DNA from: Bermanella sp044597725
Lineage (GTDB): Bacteria; Pseudomonadota; Gammaproteobacteria; Pseudomonadales; Oceanobacteraceae
Direction: 5' to 3'
Assembly (NCBI RefSeq): GCF_044597725.1
Contig: NZ_CP139003.1
Span: forward strand, 558,001-622,000
DNA: 64,000 bases
Made by a program: the position numbers and the translations under genes. Shown piece after piece: positions 25,590 to 34,773 of the stretch. A model generated the notes under the pieces. The model saw nothing but the letters and a program-made list of their open reading frames with translations. It was not told where the DNA came from and did no database searches. Position 1 is the first letter of the stretch. The number at the start of each line of letters is the position of its first letter.

Positions 25590-27062
25590 ATGATTTACCC
25601 TGTGGTGCTGGCAGGTGGTATGGGGACGCGTTTATGGCCGCTTTCGCGCGAGCTTTATCCCAAGCAGTGTTTGTCATTATTGGGCGATGACCATTCTTTG
25701 CTGCAACATACTTTGCTGCGGTTGGGTCAGGTAGATAATGTGGCGGATGTTACGGTTATTTGCCACGAGCAGCATCGTTTTTTAGTGGCCCAGCAGGCGG
25801 CGCAAACTGGAGTTAAATGTGGCCCTATTATTTTAGAGCCTAAGGCGTGTAATACGGCGCCGGCTATTGCTGCGGCGGTTAATGTTTTACTTAATCGGGC
25901 TGATGTTCAAGCCGACCCTCATGCGGTGTTTTGGTTTGTTCCTGCCGATCATGCTATTAGCGATGATACCGCCTTTGCCGCTACTGCTGCTTTGGGTTTT
26001 GATGCGTGTTTGCAAAACGAGCAAGTGGTTACCTTTGGTATTCGCCCTACCCATGGTCATACCGGTTATGGCTATATTGAATTGGCAGATGCATCTTTGC
26101 ATGATGCATCGCATGAGGTGTTGGCCTTTAAAGAGAAACCAGATGAACAGCAAGCGCAGCAATTTGTAGAGTCCGGTCGGTTTCTTTGGAATAGCGGTAT
26201 GTTTATGGCAGCTAAGGACAGTTGGCTTAATATCTTGCTTAAGCATATTCCCCATATTTGGAAGTTAACTCATAAAGCGGTGCAAGCTGCCCAAACCGAT
26301 CTCGATTTCTTGCGCTTAGATGCCAATGCCTACCAGTATATGCCAGAGCAGGCATTTGATTATGCGGTTATGGAAAAGTTATCCCAATCTCTTGTGGTGC
26401 CTATGCCTTCTATCTGGAGTGATGTGGGGGCGTGGTCGGCCATGTGGGATGTGAACCAAGCTGATGATCAAGGCAATGTGGTGCAAGCCGATGCGGTGGT
26501 CGAGCAAAGCCAAGGCTGTTATATCCATTCCGATTATCGTTTGGTGGCGGCACTGGGGCTTAGCGATTTAGTTATTGTGGATACCCAAGATGCGCTGCTG
26601 GTGGCCCATAAAGATAAAGCCCAAGAAGTGAAACATGTGGTGGCGAAGTTGCACCAAGAAGGCCGTGATGAGGGTTTGCAGCATACTCAGGTATTTAGGC
26701 CTTGGGGCTATTATCAAACCATGGATGTAGGTGCGGGCTTTAAGGTTAAGCGCATTGTGGTTAAGCCATTGCAGTCGTTATCGGTGCAGCAGCACAAATT
26801 ACGCGCTGAGCATTGGGTGGTGGTAAAAGGCGCTGCAGAGGTTACACGAGGTGAGCAAGTATTTACTTTGGCTGCCAATCAATCCACGTATATTTCTCCG
26901 CAAACCGTGCATTGCTTACGTAACCCATCGGCCGATGAGCTGCTGGAGGTTATTGAGGTGCAAACCGGTGAATATTTACAGGAAGACGATATTGTGCGGC
27001 TTTCCGATCAATATGGGCGCGGTGATAATATCTGCTACACTGACCCAAATACGCAAATTTAG
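25590..27062 (+). CDS. manC: Mannose-1-phosphate guanylyltransferase / mannose-6-phosphate isomerase
   Basis: Bifunctional type II PMI-GMP of 490 residues. The nucleotidyltransferase half opens with LAGGMGTRLWPLSRELYPKQ (7-26), the GTP/pyrophosphorylase loop, and has FVPADH near 120. The C-terminal cupin carries QHKLRAEHW, the metal-binding isomerase motif, and ends with the VQTGEYLQEDDIVRLSDQYG block. It converts fructose-6-phosphate to mannose-6-phosphate and mannose-1-phosphate to GDP-mannose; the middle step can be done by the AlgC enzyme encoded at 30855-32267. GDP-mannose feeds exopolysaccharide or LPS. It is a single-gene unit right after the tRNA; TTAGGTGAGG is the ribosome site. No polysaccharide cluster adjoins it. 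Confidence 0.95.
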   Translation: MIYPVVLAGGMGTRLWPLSRELYPKQCLSLLGDDHSLLQHTLLRLGQVDNVADVTVICHEQHRFLVAQQAAQTGVKCGPIILEPKACNTAPAIAAAVNVLLNRADVQADPHAVFWFVPADHAISDDTAFAATAALGFDACLQNEQVVTFGIRPTHGHTGYGYIELADASLHDASHEVLAFKEKPDEQQAQQFVESGRFLWNSGMFMAAKDSWLNILLKHIPHIWKLTHKAVQAAQTDLDFLRLDANAYQYMPEQAFDYAVMEKLSQSLVVPMPSIWSDVGAWSAMWDVNQADDQGNVVQADAVVEQSQGCYIHSDYRLVAALGLSDLVIVDTQDALLVAHKDKAQEVKHVVAKLHQEGRDEGLQHTQVFRPWGYYQTMDVGAGFKVKRIVVKPLQSLSVQQHKLRAEHWVVVKGAAEVTRGEQVFTLAANQSTYISPQTVHCLRNPSADELLEVIEVQTGEYLQEDDIVRLSDQYGRGDNICYTDPNTQI

Positions 27063-27148
27063 CCCATTTGCCCTGATGTAGATCTATCTATCTCATTGAT
27101 TTTTGAGAAAAATGGTCAGTTTCGTTTTTAGACCATGGCTTTTGTGGG

Positions 27149-27154
27149 TATAAT
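27149..27154 (+). promoter_or_regulatory. Candidate -10 element for the cytochrome c5 gene
   Basis: A perfect TATAAT lies 37 bases before the cytochrome start codon. The -35 region is poor (TTTTAG at 17-bp spacing), so an activator may be needed. Confidence 0.45.
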
Positions 27155-27191
27155 CCAGCAGATTTTATAATTAGGCGTCTAAAGAGAGAGG

Positions 27192-27599
27192 ATGACCGTG
27201 ACTAAGCTAATCACTTCAACATTACTATTGGCCTTAACTGCATTTGTATCGTTTGCACATGCAACCAGCGATATTGCCGATCGACTAAAGCCAGTTGGGT
27301 CTGTGTGTATTGAGGGTACCGAATGCGAAGCAGCGGCGGGAGCAGCTTCTACTGCATCTTCTGGCCCACGTAGCGGTTCAGACGTATACAATACTTATTG
27401 CACTGCTTGTCATGGCACTGGCGCCATGGGTGCACCAAAAACGGGTGATGTTGCCGCTTGGGATAGTCGTTTAGCCAAAGGCTTTGATAAAACTCTACAA
27501 AACGCCATTAACGGTATTAACATGATGCCAGCAAACGGTACCTGTACCGACTGCTCTGAAGACGAAATTGCAGCAGCTATTAAGTATATGACTAAGTAA
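27192..27599 (+). CDS. Cytochrome c5-type periplasmic monohaem cytochrome
   Basis: 135 residues with a signal peptide (about 1-24, cut after FAHA). One haem site, C70-T-A-C73-H74; the likely axial methionine is M111 or M112 in NGINMMPANG; C118 and C121 form the extra disulfide typical of cytochrome c5 proteins. A serine/glycine/alanine-rich linker (about 48-63) joins signal and haem domain. It probably shuttles electrons between the bc1 complex or other donors and terminal oxidases. AGAGAGAGG precedes ATG 27192. The gene has its own candidate promoter and a strong terminator, so it is monocistronic. Confidence 0.92.
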   Translation: MTVTKLITSTLLLALTAFVSFAHATSDIADRLKPVGSVCIEGTECEAAAGAASTASSGPRSGSDVYNTYCTACHGTGAMGAPKTGDVAAWDSRLAKGFDKTLQNAINGINMMPANGTCTDCSEDEIAAAIKYMTK

Positions 27600-27619
27600 G
27601 CATTGCTTAATCAGCCAAG

Positions 27620-27654
27620 AAACCCAGCCGCGGATTCCGCTGCTGGGTTTTTTT
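27620..27654 (+). terminator. Intrinsic terminator of the cytochrome c5 gene
   Basis: Arms AACCCAGC and GCTGGGTT enclose an inner GCGG/CCGC stem and an ATT loop, followed by a run of seven T. It lies 20 bases after the cytochrome stop codon. Confidence 0.92.
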
Positions 27655-27773
27655 ATGCCCAATAAAAGTATGCTGGCTTAAATGGCTCACCTTAGGGATT
27701 AATTGGCCATTGTCACTATGGTGCAATACTTTGTATGGTACTAAAGTCTGTTTATGAACGAGTTATGCACATG

Positions 27774-29111
27774 ATGAAAATAACAAAAACCATTGCTTGC
27801 TTAGCCTTTGCTTCTTTTTGCTGGGCGCCTGCTTGGGCGTGGGATAACCATACGTTAATTAGCCGAGCCCTGTTAGAGTCGATGCCTCAGGTCACATCAT
27901 CGGACCAAGTAAAGGTTGAATCACTAGCGTCTTTTTTGCTGGCCAATGAAGCGGCGTTAGCTGAACACCTTAAGCAAGATGAAGCATGGATGGCAGAAAA
28001 TCTGTGGCATTATCAAGCACGCCCTGAAGCGTTAGCATTTAAGGTAAGTGATAACAAAGACAATATTGTCGAGCGCTTCAAGCGCGCCATTCGTATTAAC
28101 CCAGAAAGCCGTTTGAGCCTTTATTTACAGCTGCCTCCTACTTATAAGCTCGATAGTATGCCGGCCATTGCGGCGGAAGATGTTAGTGTCTTTAATGATC
28201 TTTCCTATATTAACACAGAAGAAATGATGGCATTAAAGCCGGGCGATTTAGTTAAGCCATTGCATGTGGCGGTTAGTGCGAATGATGAACCCGACCATGG
28301 TTTAGATATTGGTTTATTTACCGATAGTGGCACCGAGCATGGTCAAGAGTATGGGTTTGGTGAGCAAGCCTTTGGTAACCCAAATTTGGAGTACGGCACC
28401 CAAGCGCCTTTTCATATGGGGTTTTATCACGAGTCATCGGTATTGTATGCCTTAGGCGGGTTTTTAAAACGCACCTATCCCGAAATGCGCATTTATCAAT
28501 ATCAAAGCTTAGCGCGTTTTGCATTTGCCAATGGCCACGACTATTGGGGTTGGCGCTTTATGGGTTGGGGCTTGCATTATATTGGTGATTTTTCTAACCC
28601 TTATCATGTTACGCCTGTGCCGGGTAACAGTACCCTGAGTACTTTATGGGTGGGTTTGCTAGATATGTTGGGTTTACCCGAAGCAAAGTATGAGGCCACA
28701 CAATTGGTGTCTAACCGTCACACTGTGTTAGAAGATTTTCAAAGCCAGCTAATGACGTTGCAGTTAGAGAATAACAATCATCAACATGAAACGTTTAAGG
28801 CGTTGGCGGTGAAATACCCGGTTGCCAATTATCAACATAGTGACCCGGTGAATGTATTTAGTAAGGTGAGTGTGGAAAAAGCTGATCATGTGCATCAAGT
28901 GTTAAGAAAACACATGCCACATAATTTTGTTATGGATGCCGAGGTTGAATACACAGATTTAAATGCAAAAAAGAATTTGGTAGCAACCATTAACGAGCAT
29001 TCAGGAAAAGAAGGTGAACAGGCCTTGGTAGAAACGGTAGCCAATTTAATGGCCGATTTTGCTAAGCATGGCAGCGCCTATGTGCAACACATTTTAAGCG
29101 CTAAACCATAA
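27774..29111 (+). CDS. Secreted zinc-dependent phospholipase C / S1-P1 nuclease-like protein
   Basis: From ATG 27774 the protein has 445 residues; the frame extends to ATG 27735, but only the later start puts the signal peptide (MKITKT... cut after AWA) at the N-terminus. The mature protein would begin WDNHTLISRALLE, resembling zinc phospholipase C and S1/P1 nucleases in which the terminal Trp itself binds zinc. A later block, GLHYIGDFSNPYHVTPVPG, matches their H-[FY]-x-G-D-x-x-x-P-x-H metal motif. It probably hydrolyses phospholipids or phosphodiesters in the periplasm or outside the cell; the substrate cannot be told from sequence. It stands alone between the cytochrome and convergent slmA. 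Confidence 0.7.
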   Translation: MKITKTIACLAFASFCWAPAWAWDNHTLISRALLESMPQVTSSDQVKVESLASFLLANEAALAEHLKQDEAWMAENLWHYQARPEALAFKVSDNKDNIVERFKRAIRINPESRLSLYLQLPPTYKLDSMPAIAAEDVSVFNDLSYINTEEMMALKPGDLVKPLHVAVSANDEPDHGLDIGLFTDSGTEHGQEYGFGEQAFGNPNLEYGTQAPFHMGFYHESSVLYALGGFLKRTYPEMRIYQYQSLARFAFANGHDYWGWRFMGWGLHYIGDFSNPYHVTPVPGNSTLSTLWVGLLDMLGLPEAKYEATQLVSNRHTVLEDFQSQLMTLQLENNNHQHETFKALAVKYPVANYQHSDPVNVFSKVSVEKADHVHQVLRKHMPHNFVMDAEVEYTDLNAKKNLVATINEHSGKEGEQALVETVANLMADFAKHGSAYVQHILSAKP

Positions 29112-29128
29112 ATCAATTAAGAAGGTGC

Positions 29129-29734
29129 TTAAGCAATGGCATCTTCAATTAAAAGATTTTGCGATAGGTAAGTCCATTGGGCTTGCCAGTGGTGCAGGGG
29201 TTTGTTTTCAAACTCACTGCGCACATATTGGCGAATACGACCTTCAATAACGGCTAATAACAAGTTTGCTAGTGCGCCATCGTCTATGCGGGGGCTTTTT
29301 TCGTCGCGTAATTCTGCTTCTCTTAAGATCTGCTTAAATTGAGTTTCAAGGCGATCAAAAAATTGCGCGATGCGGTCACGTAAGCGTTCGGTTTCACCGG
29401 ATAATGCATCACCAGTCAAAATGCGACACATGCCAGGATTTTTTTCTGCAAAGGTAAGAATAAGCACCATGCTGTGCTCCATTCGCGCCAATGTTAGTTC
29501 GTGCTCACTACGAATACGATTGATGCGAGTGAATATGGTCGCTTCAATAAATTCGATTAGCCCTTCAAACATTTTGGCTTTGCTAGGAAAGTGCCTATAA
29601 AGAGCGGCTTCACTCACACCGACTTCTTTCGCAAGTCGAGCGGTGGTAATACGCGCCCCTGGGTTCACCTCTAGCATATGGGCTAAGGCTTGGAGTATCT
29701 GCTGCTTACGCGAGATTTTTTGTTCCGTCGTCAT
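29129..29734 (-). CDS. slmA: Nucleoid occlusion factor SlmA (TetR family)
   Basis: TetR-type DNA-binding protein of about 201 residues from ATG 29734 (GTG 29752 is an in-frame alternative; neither has a clear ribosome site). The N-terminal helix-turn-helix block RITTARLAKEVGVSEAALYR followed by HFPSKAKMFEGLIEFIE is diagnostic of SlmA, as is NPGMCRILTGDAL. SlmA binds specific chromosomal sites and, when DNA-bound, blocks FtsZ ring formation over the nucleoid. It is the last gene of the coaBC-dut-algC-argB-slmA run, the arrangement found in pseudomonads; about 120 bases separate it from argB. Confidence 0.93.
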   Translation of the reverse strand: MTTEQKISRKQQILQALAHMLEVNPGARITTARLAKEVGVSEAALYRHFPSKAKMFEGLIEFIEATIFTRINRIRSEHELTLARMEHSMVLILTFAEKNPGMCRILTGDALSGETERLRDRIAQFFDRLETQFKQILREAELRDEKSPRIDDGALANLLLAVIEGRIRQYVRSEFENKPLHHWQAQWTYLSQNLLIEDAIA

Positions 29735-29855
29735 AGTAACGTGGTCGTTCACAAAAAGAAGTTATCGTACTGCCCGATTAGTTGGGGTGCAACGACAAAA
29801 CCAACTTTTCGTGACCTAGTTTTATACTTTTATGAATATAAATGTTATTGCTGCC

Positions 29856-30761
29856 CTATTGGGCGTCTATATTCGATATAAGTGTACCCACACCTTCATC
29901 GGTAAAGATTTCCAGCATGGTACTATGGCTGACCCGTCCATCGATAATATGCGCCGTGGTTACACCGTTTTTCACTGCATCCAGCGCGCACTGAATTTTA
30001 GGTAGCATGCCACCATAGATGGTGCCATCGGCTATTAGATCATCCACTTGCTGTGTGGTGAGGCCGGTTAATATATGGCCTTCTTTATCCTTTAGCCCTT
30101 CGATATTGGTCAATAGCAGTAGTTTTTCGGCTTGCACGGCCTCGGCTACTTTTCCGGCCACTAGGTCGGCGTTGATGTTATACGACTCGCCTTTTTCATC
30201 CACACCAATAGGGGCGATAACCGGGATAATATCCGACTCGGCTAGCATGGTAAGCACCCGTGTATTTATTTTGGATACTTCGCCCACGTGGCCAATATCA
30301 ATAATTTCGGGTTTTTGCATATCAGGGGTGTGCTGAGTCACTTTTAGCTTTCTAGCTTCAATAAGGTGGCCATCTTTACCGGTTAACCCCATGGCGTGGC
30401 CGCCATTTTGGTTGATGAGGTTAACAATGTCTTTGTTTACCAAGCCACCTAATACCATTTCAACCACATCCATGGCTTCGCTATTGGTTACACGCATGCC
30501 GTTTACGAAATGGCTTTCGATGTTGAGCTTTTCTAAAAGGCTGCCAATTTGTGGCCCGCCACCATGAACAACAATCGGGTTAATGCCAATAAGCTTAAGC
30601 ATTACCATGTCGCGGGCAAAGCTGTTTTTAAGTACTTCTTCGGTCATGGCGTTGCCGCCGTATTTAACCACTATGGTTTTACCCACAAAGCGTTGGATAT
30701 AAGGAAGGGCCTCGCTTAATACGCGAGCAATATTAAAGGCATCATCACGGGATAGGGGCAT
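29856..30761 (-). CDS. argB: Acetylglutamate kinase
   Basis: Catalyses phosphorylation of N-acetyl-L-glutamate, the second step of arginine synthesis. About 301 residues from ATG 30761 (MPLSRDDAF), matching the family start; the frame opens 27 codons earlier at 30842 without a family-like sequence. Motifs: VKYGGNAM (phosphate-binding Lys), VHGGGPQIGSLL, NINADLVAGKVAEAV and TIYGGMLPKI. The N-terminal helix before the kinase core (DDAFNIARVLSEALPYIQRF) is the feature that lets hexameric enzymes be inhibited by arginine, so feedback inhibition is expected. It follows algC by 93 bases. Confidence 0.96.
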   Translation of the reverse strand: MPLSRDDAFNIARVLSEALPYIQRFVGKTIVVKYGGNAMTEEVLKNSFARDMVMLKLIGINPIVVHGGGPQIGSLLEKLNIESHFVNGMRVTNSEAMDVVEMVLGGLVNKDIVNLINQNGGHAMGLTGKDGHLIEARKLKVTQHTPDMQKPEIIDIGHVGEVSKINTRVLTMLAESDIIPVIAPIGVDEKGESYNINADLVAGKVAEAVQAEKLLLLTNIEGLKDKEGHILTGLTTQQVDDLIADGTIYGGMLPKIQCALDAVKNGVTTAHIIDGRVSHSTMLEIFTDEGVGTLISNIDAQ

Positions 30762-30854
30762 GGCAAATCGCATTTGGTTTCTTAGCTCTATTTTGTGCAC
30801 ATTATACGTGGGATATAGAAAATTACATGGTTTGTGTGACAAAACATTGTAATG

Positions 30855-32267
30855 CTAACGAATAAAGTCCGCTATATTGGGTAGGTAAGCGGTTAATTCA
30901 TGCATTACCTGCTGCTTAATGAAATCTAATCCGTTTTCGGTCTTGGCTTCCATGCGCAGTGTTAGGCAGGCAGTGGTATTGCTGGCTCTTACTAACGCCC
31001 AGCCTAGTGGCTGCTGTTGGTCGTCGCAAAATTGGATGCGTAACCCGTCGATGGTTTGTTTTTCATAGTGCTTAAAACCATGGCTTTTAATCATCTGTAT
31101 GGTGGAGAATTTATGGCTGGCGGTAATGGGCACCTGAATCTCTTCGGTAGAAACCGTTTGCGCAAACGCAGCAAGGTGTTCACTTAAGGTTTGTGGGCTA
31201 CGACTAATCAGTTCACATAAGCGTAAACCTGCGTAAATGCCATCATCCACGCCTAAACCGTGTGGGTCATTAAATAAAATATGGCCACTTAGCTCGGTGG
31301 CGAAGGCGGCGTTATCTTCACGTATGGCTTTTTTCATACTTGTATGGCCTGTGGCAATCATTTTACCTTGGCCACCTAGGGCTTGCGTTAGTTCGAATAA
31401 CAGGTCGGTGCACTTAACATCAAACAAAATAATATTACTATTAGACGAGTCGCTGGAGTGATGAGTGAGTATGTCTTTTACAAACAGCAGGCTAAGCCGG
31501 TCGGGCAAAATAATATTACCTAGGTTATCCACTACGCCAACACGATCGGCATCGCCATCTAATGCTATGCCTACATCGGCTTTATGTTCCAGTACCGCTT
31601 GTTGTAACCATTTTAGGTTTTTTGTTTTGGCGGGGTCGGGGTGATGCAAAGGAAACTCACCATTAACTTCGCAACCAATGCCTATCACTTTGGCCCCCAG
31701 AGTTTTAAGTGCACGCACCGCTAGTGGTCCACCAATGCCATGGCCCGCATCTAATACAACCGTAAGCGGGCGCTGGAATGTCATGTTCTCGCAAATGCGT
31801 GCTAGGTATTCATCAATGAGATAATCGGCGCGCTCAATTGTGCCTTGGCCTTGTTCAAATAAATTGAGCTGGATGCGTGAGAGTAATACTTGAATGTCTT
31901 CGCCACTGCGCGCTTTGCCCGCCACCGCGATTTTGATGCCGTTATCTTGTTTGGGGTTATGGCTGCCGGTAATAATGGCACAACTTTGCTCGCTTTGTTT
32001 AATGCTGTAAAAGGCAACCGCCGTGGGGCAAGCGCCTATTAATTTCACATTACAGCCAGTGCTGCTAATGCCGCTTACTAATGCATCTCGTAAAGAGGGG
32101 CTCGATAGCCGGCCATCCCAGGCGATGTAACAAACCTGTTGGCCCGCCATGATGATTTCACTGCCCAGCGCTTTGCCAATTAAACGGGTTGTGGCTTCGT
32201 TTAATTGCAGTGGGTATTGTCCGCGAATATCGTATTCGCGGAATATGTCTTTATCGACGCTTAGCAT
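30855..32267 (-). CDS. algC: Phosphomannomutase / phosphoglucomutase
   Basis: 470 residues, alpha-D-phosphohexomutase family. The phosphoserine loop TGSHNP is at 100-105 (Ser102), the metal loop DGDADR at 237-242, and the sugar-binding ATELSGHI segment further on. It interconverts mannose-6-P and mannose-1-P, and glucose-6-P and glucose-1-P, supplying GDP-mannose (with manC at 25590), LPS core and other glycans. The length is close to the 463 residues of Pseudomonas AlgC. It starts 25 bases after dut in the coaBC-dut-algC series, so it is probably cotranscribed with housekeeping genes rather than with a polysaccharide cluster. Confidence 0.95.
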   Translation of the reverse strand: MLSVDKDIFREYDIRGQYPLQLNEATTRLIGKALGSEIIMAGQQVCYIAWDGRLSSPSLRDALVSGISSTGCNVKLIGACPTAVAFYSIKQSEQSCAIITGSHNPKQDNGIKIAVAGKARSGEDIQVLLSRIQLNLFEQGQGTIERADYLIDEYLARICENMTFQRPLTVVLDAGHGIGGPLAVRALKTLGAKVIGIGCEVNGEFPLHHPDPAKTKNLKWLQQAVLEHKADVGIALDGDADRVGVVDNLGNIILPDRLSLLFVKDILTHHSSDSSNSNIILFDVKCTDLLFELTQALGGQGKMIATGHTSMKKAIREDNAAFATELSGHILFNDPHGLGVDDGIYAGLRLCELISRSPQTLSEHLAAFAQTVSTEEIQVPITASHKFSTIQMIKSHGFKHYEKQTIDGLRIQFCDDQQQPLGWALVRASNTTACLTLRMEAKTENGLDFIKQQVMHELTAYLPNIADFIR

Positions 32268-32292
32268 GAAATAAAAATATGCACTGTTTTAA

Positions 32293-32751
32293 TTAGTGCT
32301 TGCCGGTGGAGCCAAAGCCGCCTTCGCCGCGGTCTGTGGCTTCAAATTCATCCACAAAATCGAACTCGGCTTGAACAACTGGAACGATAACCAGTTGGGC
32401 AATGCGTTCGCCTACTTCAATGGTGAATGCTTCTTGGCCGCGGTTCCAACAACTCACCATAAGCTCGCCTTGGTAATCGCTATCGATAAGCCCTACTAGG
32501 TTACCCAATACAATGCCATGTTTGTGGCCTAAACCACTGCGCGGTAAAATCATGGCAGCAAGACCGCTGTCTTCAATATAAATCGATAAACCGGTGGGAA
32601 TAAGTTTGGTTTCACCAGGTTGCAATACCATGCTGTCTTCTAAACATGCGCGTAGGTCGAGGCCTGCGCTACCATCTGTACCATAGCTTGGTAATGGAAT
32701 ATCTTGGCCTAAACGGTTATCCAATAGTTTAACTTGAAACGCTTTTTTCAT
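32293..32751 (-). CDS. dut: dUTP diphosphatase
   Basis: 152 residues, trimeric all-beta dUTPase. Visible motifs: GSAGLDLRA (motif I), PRSGLGHKHG (II), GLIDSDYQGE (III, with the catalytic Asp), RIAQLVI (IV) and the C-terminal arm RGEGGFGSTG (V). It splits dUTP into dUMP and pyrophosphate, keeping uracil out of DNA and feeding dTMP synthesis. The start is 5 bases after the coaBC stop, so translation is coupled, as in E. coli and Pseudomonas. Confidence 0.97.
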   Translation of the reverse strand: MKKAFQVKLLDNRLGQDIPLPSYGTDGSAGLDLRACLEDSMVLQPGETKLIPTGLSIYIEDSGLAAMILPRSGLGHKHGIVLGNLVGLIDSDYQGELMVSCWNRGQEAFTIEVGERIAQLVIVPVVQAEFDFVDEFEATDRGEGGFGSTGKH

Positions 32752-32756
32752 ACTTA

Positions 32757-33968
32757 TTAATCTTTTATTGAGGCGCTAAGATGATTGGCAATATGGCCAA
32801 TAATCATACGTGCTAAGTGTGTTTTGTTCGCTTTACTATATGCGGTTTCTGATTCGCGGTCGATGATCACAATGGCGTTTTCGTCACTGTTAAAGCCAAT
32901 CGTGCGATCACTTACGTCATTGGCAATAATTAAATCGAGGTTTTTACTAATCAGTTTGCCTTTTGCATAGCCTTGTAAATCTTGTGTTTCAGCGGCAAAG
33001 CCCACTGTAAATGGCTTATTGTTGAGTGCCGCTACACTGCTAATAATATCAGGGTTGCGTACCAGCTCTATGTTCATTTGGTCGTTTTGTTTTTTGATTT
33101 TATGCTCGGCGGTTTGAGCTGGGCGATAATCAGCAACGGCGGCTGCGCCAATAAAAATATCGGTTTGTGGTATTAATTCATGCACGGCGGCGTACATATC
33201 TTCGCAGCTTTCTACATCAATTCGATCCACTCGGTCGGGGGTATTTAAATATACTGGGCCACATACGAGGTATACGTTTGCACCGGCTTCTACCGCTGCC
33301 TGGGCAAGCGCAAAGCCCATTTTACCGCTGCTATGGTTACTTATGTAGCGCACTGGGTCTATGGCTTCGCGGGTTGGCCCTGCGGTAATGGTGACGGTTT
33401 TACCGCTTAAACTTCCGGTCTCAAATTCTTGTCCTAGGCGTTGTGCCAATTCTGTAGGTTCAAGCATACGCCCTGGGCCAACATCACCACAGGCTTGGTC
33501 GCCAGAATCGGGCCCCCAAATTTTAATGCTTTTTATGCGCTTGAGTTTTTCTAAATTTGATTGGGTTGCCGAGTCGGCCCACATGGCTTGATTCATGGCA
33601 GGGGCAATAGCAAGTGGTGCGATACTGGCCAAGCAGATTGTGCTTAGCAGGTCATCGCCCATACCGTTGGCCATGCGTGCAATGAAGTTTGCACTGCACG
33701 GGGCAATAATAATGTGGTCGGGCCATTTTGCCAGCTCAATGTGTCCCATGCCGGCTTCAGCTTCGGGGTCGAGTAGACTGTGGTGTACTGGGTTACCCGA
33801 TAATGCCTGTAAGGTTAAAGGTGTAATAAACTCTTTAGCACCTTCTGTCATGACTACTCGAACATGTGCGCCCAAACCTTTGAGGGTGCGGACAAGCTCG
33901 GCACTTTTGTAGGCGGCAATACCGCCTGTAATACCGAGCAAAATGCGTTTATTACCTAAGCTCAACAT
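32757..33968 (-). CDS. coaBC: Bifunctional phosphopantothenoylcysteine decarboxylase / phosphopantothenate-cysteine ligase
   Basis: 403 residues. The N-terminal CoaC flavoprotein domain has the opening GGIAAYKSAELVR, the active-site His in GHIELAKW and the substrate clamp PAMNQAMW; the catalytic Cys region is GDQACGDVGPGRM. The CoaB ligase follows with TAGPTREAIDPVRYISNHSS and the Rossmann-like lysine segment toward AEHKIKK. It makes 4'-phosphopantetheine from phosphopantothenate and cysteine for coenzyme A. First gene of the dut-algC-argB-slmA series and divergent from radC, the conserved order in gammaproteobacteria. Confidence 0.96.
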   Translation of the reverse strand: MLSLGNKRILLGITGGIAAYKSAELVRTLKGLGAHVRVVMTEGAKEFITPLTLQALSGNPVHHSLLDPEAEAGMGHIELAKWPDHIIIAPCSANFIARMANGMGDDLLSTICLASIAPLAIAPAMNQAMWADSATQSNLEKLKRIKSIKIWGPDSGDQACGDVGPGRMLEPTELAQRLGQEFETGSLSGKTVTITAGPTREAIDPVRYISNHSSGKMGFALAQAAVEAGANVYLVCGPVYLNTPDRVDRIDVESCEDMYAAVHELIPQTDIFIGAAAVADYRPAQTAEHKIKKQNDQMNIELVRNPDIISSVAALNNKPFTVGFAAETQDLQGYAKGKLISKNLDLIIANDVSDRTIGFNSDENAIVIIDRESETAYSKANKTHLARMIIGHIANHLSASIKD

Positions 33969-34067
33969 ACTTGCTCCTTGAAACTAATCGAAGTATAACA
34001 ACAAAGCCATTCAAGGATTAATGGATAATTGTGAATATGTGTGAAAAAACAAGGAAAGTCTCCGCTT

Positions 34068-34742
34068 ATGAGTATTAAACACTGGCCACAAGAGCAACAG
34101 CCTAGGGAAAAACTACTAGCTCGCGGCCCCGCCTATCTTTCAGATGCAGAATTATTAGCCATTTTTTTACGCACCGGTTTACCCGGTATTTCTGCTGTCG
34201 ATTTAGCCCGAAATTTAATTGAGCACTTTGGTGGTTTACATAATTTGTTCAATGCGTCACAGGATCAGTTCTGTCATGTCCATGGCTTAGGGCCCGCAAA
34301 ATACGTACAATTGCAGGCTGTACTTGAAATGGCTAAGCGACATTTACAGGATACCCTTAAAAAAGGCGACAGTTTTACCGACCCTTCTAGTGTTAAAACT
34401 TACTTATCCCACGAGCTTAGACACTTGCCTCATGAGGTGTTTGCCTGTCTGTATTTAGACAATCAGCACCGCTTAATTACCTATGAGGAGCTTTTTCGCG
34501 GTACACTAGACGGAGCCAGTGTGTATCCTCGCGAAGTTGTAAAGCAGGTTCTGGCGCATAATGCCGCAGCCGTTATCTTTGCCCATAACCATCCAAGTGG
34601 TGTGGCAGAGCCAAGTGATAGTGATATTCGCATCACTAAGCGCTTAACCGAGGCATTAACTTTAATTGATGTGCGTGTATTAGATCACTTTGTGGTCGGA
34701 GAAGACGTGATATCCTTTGCCCAACGAGGTTTGCTTTACTAG
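34068..34742 (+). CDS. radC: RadC family JAB-domain protein
   Basis: From ATG 34068 (AAGGAAAG nine bases upstream) 224 residues; GTG 34041 is less likely because family members start at MSIKHWP-like sequence. An N-terminal helix-hairpin-helix-like UPF0758 region (PREKLLARGPAYLSDAELLA) is followed by a JAB/MPN metalloprotease-like domain with HNHPSGVAEPSDSD, encoded near 34585-34626. Despite the name, a DNA repair role is not established; the domain looks like a zinc hydrolase. It is divergent from coaBC, the order found in many gammaproteobacteria. Confidence 0.93.
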   Translation: MSIKHWPQEQQPREKLLARGPAYLSDAELLAIFLRTGLPGISAVDLARNLIEHFGGLHNLFNASQDQFCHVHGLGPAKYVQLQAVLEMAKRHLQDTLKKGDSFTDPSSVKTYLSHELRHLPHEVFACLYLDNQHRLITYEELFRGTLDGASVYPREVVKQVLAHNAAAVIFAHNHPSGVAEPSDSDIRITKRLTEALTLIDVRVLDHFVVGEDVISFAQRGLLY

Positions 34743-34773
34743 CAATGGATAACCCATAACAACAGGAAGTCGT

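Noticed and set aside
25887..26255. Minus-strand 122-codon frame inside manC
   Set aside because: Lies fully inside a well-conserved gene; composition reflects the complementary codons.
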